A stretch of DNA of 64,000 bases from contig NZ_JRYR02000001.1 in NCBI RefSeq assembly GCF_000807855.2, positions 4,182,045-4,246,044 of the forward strand, written 5' to 3'. The stretch's first letter is position 1. The number at the start of each line of letters is the position of its first letter. Positions 24,894 through 33,012 of this stretch are shown here, piece by piece. Below the pieces are notes generated by a model, which was not told the origin of the DNA, did not search any database, and saw only the letters and a list, made by a program, of their open reading frames with translations. This DNA comes from Flammeovirga pacifica (GTDB lineage Bacteria; Bacteroidota; Bacteroidia; Cytophagales; Flammeovirgaceae). Both the position numbers and the translations under genes were made by a program.

Positions 24894-26012
24894 ATGAAAA
24901 CAAGATTACAATCTTTAGATTTTGTAAGGGGAATGAGTGTGCTTATGCTCATTCCTTTACATTGTATGATGATGTATGCCACAGCCGATACTTGGCGACA
25001 TAGTGAGTTGGGGCAATTTGTACAAATATTGGAAAAAGGAACTCCCGTCTTTCTAGTGGTCATGGGAGTATCTTTTGTCTTTTCTAAGAGGCAACTCCCA
25101 GAAGATCTTACATTAAGAGCATTAAAAGTTTTAGGAATCGGGTATTTATTAAACTTTATGAAATTCGATATTCTATTAGTATTGGGTTTATTTCCGGAAA
25201 ACCTACTATTGGCAAATAAGTTGGATGCTTCTATGCTAAGTAGTAACATGTTGCACTTTTTTTTACTAGGTGATATTCTTCAATTAGCGGGATTTTCGTT
25301 GTTATTTATGGCCTTATTTTATAAGCCATTTAAAAATAAGTGGAATGTACTAGCAGCCGCTTTAATTATTATTATTCTATCAAAGGAAGTCAGTGGTTTT
25401 CGAATAGGAATACCTATTTTGGATTACTTTCTAGATATTATGTGGGGAGATCAGTACAATGTGTATTTTCCATTATTTCCTTGGTTGGCTTTTATTCTTA
25501 TTGGTCGTTTTGTAGGAATGATTTTTAAAGAAAAGAATGATGTTTCTAAGTTTCAAAACACCTTATTAATCTATGCTTTTTCTTTCTTTATTATTGGAGG
25601 TTTATTGTGCTATATAGATTATGATTATCATTTTGGTGATTATTACCATATAGGTGCAGGAGGTACATTAATGTTGGTTGGGTTTAATTTGTTTGTCTTG
25701 TTTATGGGACAAGTTATCACACAATATTTACCCAAAGGAAAGTACCTTCAACTTATAAATTATGCAAGTAAAAATGTGACGGTATTTTATTTCTTACAAT
25801 GGGTGATTATTGATTGGGGAATGGTATTTTTTGGTTTTGCACAGCTCACCCAAGAAATAATATCAATTTTAATTATCGTTTATATTACTCTGACTTTTTT
25901 AATACTTTATGTATTCAACCTATTATCGATTAAGATAAAAAATGCACTATTTAATCCTACAAAATCAGAAGAAGAGTATTCATCAAATGTATATCAAAAG
26001 ACATTAGATTAG
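24894..26012 (+). CDS. Membrane acyltransferase, HGSNAT/DUF1624-like
   Basis: A 372-residue protein with about ten hydrophobic helices and the N-terminal signature RLQSLDFVRGMSVLMLIPLHC of heparan-alpha-glucosaminide N-acetyltransferase-like (DUF1624) membrane proteins. Members move acetyl groups across the membrane to an amine on the far side; His23 is the likely acceptor. It starts 12 bases after the synthetase and ends the operon before a terminator. A role in modifying or exporting the siderophore is inferred from position only and is not a standard part of NIS clusters. Confidence 0.78.
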   Translation: MKTRLQSLDFVRGMSVLMLIPLHCMMMYATADTWRHSELGQFVQILEKGTPVFLVVMGVSFVFSKRQLPEDLTLRALKVLGIGYLLNFMKFDILLVLGLFPENLLLANKLDASMLSSNMLHFFLLGDILQLAGFSLLFMALFYKPFKNKWNVLAAALIIIILSKEVSGFRIGIPILDYFLDIMWGDQYNVYFPLFPWLAFILIGRFVGMIFKEKNDVSKFQNTLLIYAFSFFIIGGLLCYIDYDYHFGDYYHIGAGGTLMLVGFNLFVLFMGQVITQYLPKGKYLQLINYASKNVTVFYFLQWVIIDWGMVFFGFAQLTQEIISILIIVYITLTFLILYVFNLLSIKIKNALFNPTKSEEEYSSNVYQKTLD

Positions 26013-26048
26013 TTACTGAATAAAGTATATTGCCAAAGTGTAATTATT

Positions 26049-26077
26049 AAAGTAGGGTATTTAATATCCTACTTTTT
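26049..26077. terminator. Bidirectional terminator after the siderophore operon
   Basis: Arms AAAGTAGGGTAT / ATATCCTACTTT with one G-T pair and a T run, between the convergent operon and araC-type gene. Confidence 0.8.
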
Positions 26078-27010
26078 TTATTTTGATAATCCTCGTCTAT
26101 ACTGATTTGGAGTTAAATCCATATTCTTTTTAAAAGCATAAGAAAAATGTGCAGAATGTTGATATCCTACTTTTTCTGAAATGATAGAAATACTGAGGTG
26201 AGTAGTTTTTAAAAGGTTTTTAGCATAATCCATTCTCTTTCTTGTGGCATATTCAAAAACAGTCTCTTCGTAAATAGCCTTAAAATGTTTTTTAAGATAG
26301 GATGTGTTTATACCTACAGATTTAGCAAGTTCATTAATCGAATATTGAATATGTAAATTCTCATCTATGAGTTGTTTTACCTTAGACATTTGAGGCTCAT
26401 ACTGATGTTGTTGATTATTTTCATAATTCGTTATTTGATCAGAAATCTCAGAAAGTACTTCAAATAATTTTCCATTTAGATACATCAATTGGCATAAGCC
26501 TCGTTTTTGAGTAGAAGTAAGTTTTTCTAATAAAATAGATAGTTCCTTATTGATTCTAAATGTTGGAGATTTTTGCAAAAACAAGTCCATCACCATTTGT
26601 TTTAAGGAAGGGTGAAGTAACTTTTGCTCAAAATATTCTTGCTTAAATTCTATAAAAATAAAGTAATTCTGATTGGGAACTAAAGTAAGTTCAATATCCT
26701 CTCCGTTGACTATAAACCCCGTATTTTCTCCAATTTTCTGATGATTTACAATATTACAATTAGGAGATAATTGAAAGAAAATACCTTGTTGTTCACAAGG
26801 AAGAAGTATTGTAATAGGAGTTTGGATATTCCAAGAAAATTGATGCAATACAAGATTAGCAAAAGAGATTTTTTGATAATTCCCTTTTCTATTGGTCGAT
26901 TTACTCGATGCTTTTAACAGGTCTAATCCAAATTCTTCTTTTTGAGAAATAATGCGAGAGTGCTTTTCTAAAAAGAATTTGAAGGATAAATCGGTAGTAG
27001 TGTCTACCAT
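26078..27010 (-). CDS. AraC family regulator between siderophore and haem operons
   Basis: A 310-residue AraC/XylS regulator. The C-terminal hundred residues hold both helix-turn-helix motifs, SINELAKSVGINTSYLKKHFKAIY and LSISIISEKVGYQHSAHFSYAFKKNMDLTPNQYRR. The N-terminal part has the layout of PchR-like sensors. PchR and related proteins activate siderophore genes when they sense the siderophore in iron-poor cells. Its position between the two iron operons, and the 21-bp direct repeats in front of both, make it the best candidate for their shared activator. It is divergent from the haem operon. Confidence 0.85.
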   Translation of the reverse strand: MVDTTTDLSFKFFLEKHSRIISQKEEFGLDLLKASSKSTNRKGNYQKISFANLVLHQFSWNIQTPITILLPCEQQGIFFQLSPNCNIVNHQKIGENTGFIVNGEDIELTLVPNQNYFIFIEFKQEYFEQKLLHPSLKQMVMDLFLQKSPTFRINKELSILLEKLTSTQKRGLCQLMYLNGKLFEVLSEISDQITNYENNQQHQYEPQMSKVKQLIDENLHIQYSINELAKSVGINTSYLKKHFKAIYEETVFEYATRKRMDYAKNLLKTTHLSISIISEKVGYQHSAHFSYAFKKNMDLTPNQYRRGLSK

Positions 27011-27203
27011 ATAGTATTTAGTGATTGCTCGTTATTGTAACTATTTATAGTGCAAAGTTATATTTATTTAGATTTAATAAAAATAAAAAAGAAATTGAAG
27101 AGTTAGATATTTAAAGAGAAAACACCTCTAAAAGCCTCCATAATGCAATTTAAAGCCTGTTTTTGAATGTTTAATTTCGAAATCAGAAAAATAAAGTTTC
27201 TTA

Positions 27204-27234
27204 TTTCGTAAAAATCATTTCCTTTTTCGATAAA
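27204..27234 (+). promoter_or_regulatory. 21-bp-spaced direct repeat upstream of the haem operon
   Basis: TTTCGTAAAA (TTCG at 27205) and TTTCGATAAA (TTCG at 27226), 21 bp apart, with ATTTCC between them as in the 18100 copy. The downstream half-site overlaps the place of the -33 element, as expected for direct activation. Confidence 0.68.
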
Positions 27235-27254
27235 CAAGAGTAAGCAACTTCCTA

Positions 27255-27262
27255 TACATTTG
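27255..27262 (+). promoter_or_regulatory. -7 box of the haem operon promoter
   Basis: TACATTTG matches the Bacteroidota TAnnTTTG box exactly, 34 bases before the ATG at 27296 and 29 bp after the start of the second TTCG half-site. Confidence 0.65.
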
Positions 27263-27295
27263 TGATGTTATTTAGATTAATTACAAATAAGAAAC

Positions 27296-28243
27296 ATGAA
27301 ACTAATCAAATCTTTTATACTAACGCTTGTTCTTTCGCTAACAATATTTTCTTGTAACGAGAAAAAACAATCTACTTCTGAAGTAGCAGAAAGTATTTCT
27401 GGGGAAAAAATTGGAGTATTACTTGTGAACCACGGTTCTCATTCGAAGCAATGGAGAACTATGCTTACAGATATCGAAAAAGATGTCAAAGGTCAAATCA
27501 TGAAAAGTGGTGAAATTACTGAAGTAAGAACTGCTTTTATGGAATATACAGAGCCTTCTATTGCTTCTCAAATGAAAAAATTTGATGAAGAAAATTACGA
27601 TAGAGTGATTGTAGTACCTATTTTCTTAACGATCTCATCGCATACAAGTAATGATATTCCGAACATAGTAGGGTTGGCTAACGATCCTAAAGTGAAGGAA
27701 GAATTAAAAGCTGAAGGAATTGAAACATATTCTTCAAAAGCAAGAGTTACGGTGACTCCATTATTGGATTACCCAACAGTATTAAAGAAAAATATTACTC
27801 GTAGAGCTAAAGCATTATCCAATGGTTCTGGCGATGAAGGTGTTGCTCTAATTGCCTACGGCGATGCTGAATTTAACCAACAATGGGAAGAAATGGTAGA
27901 AGATATCGGTCGTTACCTAAAAGCACAAACGGGTATCGGTTCTATTTCTTACGGATGGTGTGGTCACTTAGTGAGATATTCATCAGAACCTACGAAAAAA
28001 GCAATTGATCAAATTCTTGAACTAGAAGAAAGAGCAATTGTGATTCCTGTTTTAGTGGCCAATGATGAACATTTTCAGGGTGAAATCATCCAAAATGGTG
28101 TAGATATGGTTGAAGATCAAAAAAGAGTAGTTTACAAGCAGGACGCTATACTTCCTGATCCCAATATTAATAAGTGGGTAGTGAAGATTGTAGATGAAAC
28201 AATGACTGATCTTAGAGGAGATAAAGAGGTTGCTACAAAGTAA
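27296..28243 (+). CDS. Lipoprotein with CbiX-like chelatase domains
   Basis: A 315-residue protein made of two CbiX/sirohydrochlorin-chelatase-like halves. A lipobox, LTIFSC with Cys20, shows it is exported and lipid-anchored, unlike ordinary cytoplasmic CbiX. The first half keeps the metal-site residues VNHGSHS (His46/His49), the E-x-P loop FMEYTEPSIA and VPIFLTISSHTSNDIP (His116). The second half has YGD in place of HGS but keeps an ANDEH histidine. As first gene of a haem-uptake-type operon it may bind haem or insert/remove the metal of a tetrapyrrole outside the cytoplasm; that is inference. Confidence 0.8.
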   Translation: MKLIKSFILTLVLSLTIFSCNEKKQSTSEVAESISGEKIGVLLVNHGSHSKQWRTMLTDIEKDVKGQIMKSGEITEVRTAFMEYTEPSIASQMKKFDEENYDRVIVVPIFLTISSHTSNDIPNIVGLANDPKVKEELKAEGIETYSSKARVTVTPLLDYPTVLKKNITRRAKALSNGSGDEGVALIAYGDAEFNQQWEEMVEDIGRYLKAQTGIGSISYGWCGHLVRYSSEPTKKAIDQILELEERAIVIPVLVANDEHFQGEIIQNGVDMVEDQKRVVYKQDAILPDPNINKWVVKIVDETMTDLRGDKEVATK

Positions 28244-28270
28244 GCTTACTTTTTCTAGACTTATTTGGAG

Positions 28271-28314
28271 GGGGTATCATAAAATATCGTACCTAAAATG
28301 TTTTATGATACCTC
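28271..28314 (+). other. Intercistronic hairpin in the haem operon
   Basis: Arms GGGGTATCATAAAA / TTTTATGATACCTC pair over 14 bp with one G-U and a 16-base loop. There is no T run, so it is more likely a processing or stability element than a terminator. Confidence 0.55.
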
Positions 28315-28365
28315 TTACAAATTAATGGTTACAGAATAGACCAATCACGATATCATCATTTCAGA

Positions 28366-29793
28366 ATGAAATTAAAATTAGACTACCGTAAAACTACCAT
28401 CACTGTATTTATCCTTTCTATTTTCCTTTACTTCACTTTGGCAGGACCATTAGAAAGAAATGATTTACATGAGAACATATCTACTATCGAAAATGAATTT
28501 TTCGCTCCTAAATTGGTGACTGATTTTGTGAAGTCAACTACAAAGGAAGCAGGTTTAATTTCGGAAGGAAAGAGTTATGTACTTGGGGAGTATGGTTTGG
28601 TAAGAGCCATCCCTAAAAAGGTAGTGAAAGAAGCTGGAATGATCTCATTTTCTAATACTATGGGAGAATCTCTTCATAATAAAGAATGGGCAGAAGCCAT
28701 GTCCAAACGATTGAAAGCTTCTTATGAAGATGAGGATATAGTGATCAAAATGCAAGGAGATTTATGTTATGCAGAAATTTATCAAAGAGGTCGTTTGTCT
28801 TCTTTGTACTTTGAAAATATGATGCATAACACCGTGCAGGGGTTCTCAGGACCAATTTATTTAGGGATGGAAACATCTCTTGGAGGAAGCTTGAGAGAAG
28901 TTTCTTATATCACATCAAAGGAGACAGAAAGTTACCTTAGGAAGATTTTAAGAAGTACTTATTTAAATCAATACCAGGGGTTGTCTTTAGATGATGCAGA
29001 ACATACTATAGATGCTATTTCTGGTGCTACTATTACTACAAGAGCAATGGCAGAAGGGGTTACAGAGGCTTTTCATACCACCGCTCCACAAATTTTAGAA
29101 ACCTATTACGATAAAAGCATTGAAGCTTTTGGCGTAAAAGCCGAGCTTACTTATTGGTGGATTTTCAATCTATTAGTGATTGCCTGTATCTTTGGTTATG
29201 CAGTAATTCCACAAATTAATAAGACGAAAAAGAATAGATTGTTTGTTTCATTATTTACCATGGCTTACATAGGATTTGGTATGAATAGTTCATTCACTTA
29301 TATCACTTTCCTAATGCCATTTATGGGGACAGAACTTTCTTTATTTTTAGCATTATATGCCTTACTAACATTATTCTCTGCGGTATGGGGAAAGAATGCT
29401 TATTGTTCTTATGTATGTCCTTTTGGGGCAGCACAGATGCTTACATTAAAATACTCTCCTTTTAAATCGAAGAAACTAATTATTACAAACAAGCAAGCTG
29501 AATACATTAGATATATGATTACTCTGGTATTATTTGGAGGATTCATATATGGTTATAAGCAATTCGGAAATTTCGAATTGTTCCCCGATTTATTCAGCAT
29601 GGAGCTCTCTTCTTATTGGTTATATATATCCATTGCATTTGTAGTTATTTCCATGCGATACCCCATGTTATGGTGTCGTGCGGCTTGTCCTACAGGTTGT
29701 GTATTGGATAGCTTAAAAATAGCATCAGAGGGCAAATTTAAGAAGACAAAAACGAAAAAAATAAATCAAAAGCCGAAGGTAGTTCGTGCTTAA
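28366..29793 (+). CDS. NosR-like FMN-binding, 4Fe-4S membrane protein
   Basis: A 475-residue protein: one N-terminal helix, an exported FMN-binding domain with the flavinylation-type motif DAISGATITTRA at about residues 212-223, then about five helices carrying two cysteine groups, CSYVCPFG and CRAACPTGC, as in NosR/PceC/RnfG-like electron-transfer proteins. Only two CxxxCP groups are seen, not full ferredoxin repeats. It would carry electrons from the membrane to the periplasmic side. In this operon reduction of haem iron is a reasonable guess. It is nine bases before the receptor gene. Confidence 0.82.
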   Translation: MKLKLDYRKTTITVFILSIFLYFTLAGPLERNDLHENISTIENEFFAPKLVTDFVKSTTKEAGLISEGKSYVLGEYGLVRAIPKKVVKEAGMISFSNTMGESLHNKEWAEAMSKRLKASYEDEDIVIKMQGDLCYAEIYQRGRLSSLYFENMMHNTVQGFSGPIYLGMETSLGGSLREVSYITSKETESYLRKILRSTYLNQYQGLSLDDAEHTIDAISGATITTRAMAEGVTEAFHTTAPQILETYYDKSIEAFGVKAELTYWWIFNLLVIACIFGYAVIPQINKTKKNRLFVSLFTMAYIGFGMNSSFTYITFLMPFMGTELSLFLALYALLTLFSAVWGKNAYCSYVCPFGAAQMLTLKYSPFKSKKLIITNKQAEYIRYMITLVLFGGFIYGYKQFGNFELFPDLFSMELSSYWLYISIAFVVISMRYPMLWCRAACPTGCVLDSLKIASEGKFKKTKTKKINQKPKVVRA

Positions 29794-29801
29794 ACCTATC
29801 A

Positions 29802-32009
29802 ATGAAAAATTTAATTTACATACTATTTTTCATCATCCCATTTAACCTATGGGCACAGCAGCAATATATAGAAATTACTGTTTTAGATGATGACAAATTA
29901 CCCTTAACGGGAGCAAATGTTTGTCTACTTACAGCATCTGGGCAAAAGTCCTATTTTGTGTCTGATGTAAACGGCCTAGCAAAAGTAGCCATTACGGAAA
30001 AGACGTTTTGTACGGTATCTTATATGGGATTCAAAACATCAGAAATTGAACTTTCTGCCACTTCTCAAAATACTACAGTAAAGATGAAGTTGGATCTATT
30101 GATGTTAAATCAAGTAGTGAAAACAGCCTCTGTACAGCCACAAACTGTCGATGAATCTATCTATAGAATTCAGGTGATTGATGGAAAACAAATTGAGAAA
30201 ATTGGAGCTCAAACGGTACAAGACGCACTTAGATTTCAACCTAATATTAATCTAGTTCAAGATGGAGTATTAGGATCGAAAATCATTATGCAAGGGCTAG
30301 AAGGACAACATGTGAAAATACTTATTGACGGTATGCCTGTTGTTGGTAGACAAGGAGGAGATATTGATTTAGGACAATTAGATGTTTCTTCTGTAGATCA
30401 TATTGAGGTAATCGAAGGACCAATGTCTGTGATTTATGGATCTAATGCCTTGGCAGGAACAATCAATATTATTACTAAGGAAAATAAGTATAAAACGATA
30501 AATGCATCCGCTAAAACCTATTACGAATCAGTTGGTTTGTTTAGTGCTGATGCTAATATTTCAGGATCAAAAAATAATCATAAATGGGGAGTGAATGCAG
30601 GAACAAGATTATTCAAAGGTTTTAATCCTGATGAAACTTCTAGAGCCATGTCTTTTAATCCAAAAGATCAATACAATGCGGATGTATATTATGGTTATAA
30701 ATGGAAAGGATGGAATATAAAAATAGGAGGACGTTTTAGTAGGGAAGATCTCCAAATTATTGGAAATTATACCAACAATGCCAATCCAATTAGAGCCTTT
30801 GATAATTATTATACAACAGATAGAGGAACTGTTTATGGACAGTTTAATAAGAGTTTTAAAAATGGTGATGCTTTACAAGGAATGCTCTCTTACAACGTTT
30901 ACGACCGAACAGGAGAGACATATTTTGTTAAGTTAGATGAAGGAACAAAAGAAACACAAGGAGAAGGTACATACGATGCCTTTCAGACTTGGAATGCTCG
31001 TTTATCCTATGAAAAACAATTAACGAATTGGTTCAAATTTGATGCAGGGTACGAATTAACGGATGAAACAGGTCAGGGTTCTAAAATGCAGGGGGATGAA
31101 CAGCTAACAGAAAACTCATTATGGACTCAACTAAATATTGAATTAAATGATAATTGGTCTATTCAACCCGGAGCAAGGTTCATTCATCATAATCAATTTG
31201 ATGCTCCTTTGATTTATTCTGCCCATGTAAAATATCAAAATCAATCACAATGGACAGGTCGTTTATCATTTGCAAAAGGGTTTAGAGCACCATCTCTTAA
31301 AGAAATGTACATGCATTTTGTCGATGCAAATCATGAAATATATGGTAACCCAGATTTAATTCCTGAAACATCATATAGTGCAACAGCCAACTTAAATAAA
31401 GACATCGAATTGTCGTCAAAATCAGTTTTACGATTTGAAGCCACAGGTTTTTATAACCATTTATTCGATGTGATTGATATGGCACAAGGAGAAGGAAATT
31501 CTTTTGTGTATATGAACATCTCTCAAAAGAAAACACAAGGAGGAACTTTTAAAGCATCCTATAATTTTAATAATCAATTAAAAATTGATGGAGGAGTTAC
31601 CTTAACAGGTATTAGTTATGACTTAGAAAATAAAGGAGATTTTGATTTTAGATATTCTACAGATTTTGTCTCTTCTCTTTCTTATTTCTGGCCATCTATA
31701 GACTTATCGGCAAGATTGGATTATAAGTACACAGGCAAACGAACTCAATTGTTATTGACGACAGACAGTAATGACAATGAAGTAGTCGATGAAGGATTTA
31801 CTGATGCCTATAGCATGCTAAACTTCTCGACCACTAAAAACTTTAAGAACAAACGATACTCGGTATCCACCGGGGTAAAAAATATTTTGGATGTCACCAA
31901 TGTGAATAACACAGCTAGTGGTGGTACACATTCAGGAGGGTCAACTTCGTTGATCGCATGGGGAAGAACTTATTTTGTTTCCCTAAAAATCAATTTAAAT
32001 AAAAAGTAA
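29802..32009 (+). CDS. TonB-dependent receptor of the haem-type operon
   Basis: A 735-residue outer-membrane receptor with signal peptide (to about residue 19, NLWAQ), carboxypeptidase-regulatory-like domain at about 20-95, plug at about 105-220 containing GSKIIMQGLEGQHVKILIDG and IEVIEGPMSVIYGSNALAGTINI, and a barrel ending YFVSLKINLNKK. With HmuY downstream it matches the HmuR position. The classical FRAP-NPDL box is partly visible as FRAPSLKEMYMHFVDANHEIYGNPDL, with a histidine in place, which supports haem as ligand. Confidence 0.9.
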   Translation: MKNLIYILFFIIPFNLWAQQQYIEITVLDDDKLPLTGANVCLLTASGQKSYFVSDVNGLAKVAITEKTFCTVSYMGFKTSEIELSATSQNTTVKMKLDLLMLNQVVKTASVQPQTVDESIYRIQVIDGKQIEKIGAQTVQDALRFQPNINLVQDGVLGSKIIMQGLEGQHVKILIDGMPVVGRQGGDIDLGQLDVSSVDHIEVIEGPMSVIYGSNALAGTINIITKENKYKTINASAKTYYESVGLFSADANISGSKNNHKWGVNAGTRLFKGFNPDETSRAMSFNPKDQYNADVYYGYKWKGWNIKIGGRFSREDLQIIGNYTNNANPIRAFDNYYTTDRGTVYGQFNKSFKNGDALQGMLSYNVYDRTGETYFVKLDEGTKETQGEGTYDAFQTWNARLSYEKQLTNWFKFDAGYELTDETGQGSKMQGDEQLTENSLWTQLNIELNDNWSIQPGARFIHHNQFDAPLIYSAHVKYQNQSQWTGRLSFAKGFRAPSLKEMYMHFVDANHEIYGNPDLIPETSYSATANLNKDIELSSKSVLRFEATGFYNHLFDVIDMAQGEGNSFVYMNISQKKTQGGTFKASYNFNNQLKIDGGVTLTGISYDLENKGDFDFRYSTDFVSSLSYFWPSIDLSARLDYKYTGKRTQLLLTTDSNDNEVVDEGFTDAYSMLNFSTTKNFKNKRYSVSTGVKNILDVTNVNNTASGGTHSGGSTSLIAWGRTYFVSLKINLNKK

Positions 32010-32046
32010 ACGGGGATAATATCTCACTAAAATTAAACTTACAATA

Positions 32047-32784
32047 ATGAAAAAGTTCATTACATTCTTATCAGCTATTGCAATCTTATCATCTTGTAAC
32101 AGTGATGACACTTCTGAAACAATCATTCCTGAAGACGCTTCATCTCATGATTTACAAGTTTCTCTTTATGGAATGCCTGTAGTAGAGATTGAAAAAGAAC
32201 AATATCCGGGAGGTCCTGTATCAACAGTAGAATTAGATTATAACCGTCAGGTGTATGTTAACTTGGATGCTGCCTCTTCTGATATGAATGCAGATACAAC
32301 AGGTGTTCATTATAACGATGAAGACTATTATGCTTTTGACATTCCTGCTGAAAAAACATCAGTATCAGGACCAGAAGGTTGGGATATTGTCTTGACGTAT
32401 TATTTAGGAATCACTTATGATGATCAAGGAACAGCATACCCTTATAATATGACAGGTGGTTTGATCAATACTACCAATGTGAAAGCTATCCGTTTAAATA
32501 AAGAAGATCTAGAAGCAGAAGGTCAAACTTTTATTTCCTATGATGATATTACTTTTGAAGAAGCATCAGCAATCACTTTATCTTCAGATGTAGCAGCTAT
32601 TGGTTCAGATTGGAAATCATTAGATTTTGCAACTTTTACTTATAAAATCGTTGAAGATCAGTATTACATTATTGAATCTTCTGATAATAAATTATACAAA
32701 CTAAGATTCACAGATTTCTATGATTTGGACTCAGGAACAAAAGGTTTCCCAATGTTCAAATTCCAAAGAATTATAGCTGAATAA
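32047..32784 (+). CDS. hmuY: HmuY family haem-binding lipoprotein
   Basis: A 245-residue lipoprotein (lipobox AILSSC, Cys17) of the HmuY family, known from Porphyromonas as a surface haemophore that takes haem and passes it to the receptor HmuR. The family C-terminus KLYKLRFTDFYDLDSGTKGFPMFKFQRI is evident. Porphyromonas HmuY binds haem with two histidines; Bacteroides homologues use methionines, so the ligands here need not be His. It lies 37 bases after the receptor gene. Confidence 0.87.
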   Translation: MKKFITFLSAIAILSSCNSDDTSETIIPEDASSHDLQVSLYGMPVVEIEKEQYPGGPVSTVELDYNRQVYVNLDAASSDMNADTTGVHYNDEDYYAFDIPAEKTSVSGPEGWDIVLTYYLGITYDDQGTAYPYNMTGGLINTTNVKAIRLNKEDLEAEGQTFISYDDITFEEASAITLSSDVAAIGSDWKSLDFATFTYKIVEDQYYIIESSDNKLYKLRFTDFYDLDSGTKGFPMFKFQRIIAE

Positions 32785-32789
32785 TTTTC

Positions 32790-32866
32790 CTCATGACGTG
32801 GTTATTGCTTTACAATAAGCAAAATATACCTGGCACAAGTCTTTTGGCTTGTGCCCCCGTCATGAG
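32790..32866 (+). other. Structured 77-base element between hmuY and chaN
   Basis: An outer stem CTCATGACG (32790-32798) / CGTCATGAG (32858-32866) encloses two smaller hairpins: TTATTG-CTTTA-CAATAA (alternatively TTGCTT / AAGCAA) and GGCACAAG-TCTTTTGG-CTTGTGCC. This makes a three-way junction. No T run follows, so it is not a simple terminator. It could be a structured RNA or a small palindromic mobile element. Confidence 0.55.
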
Positions 32867-33012
32867 AAACAAAACAAAAGTACTATCATAAGAATTTTAT
32901 AATTCAAGAAGTCATACCAATCCAAGTATTTTTCTTATTTGAAATATTTCACGACATTCATATCAGGTGAGGAATCACTTTAAAATCATACACTTTTATT
33001 TTACTAAATTCA

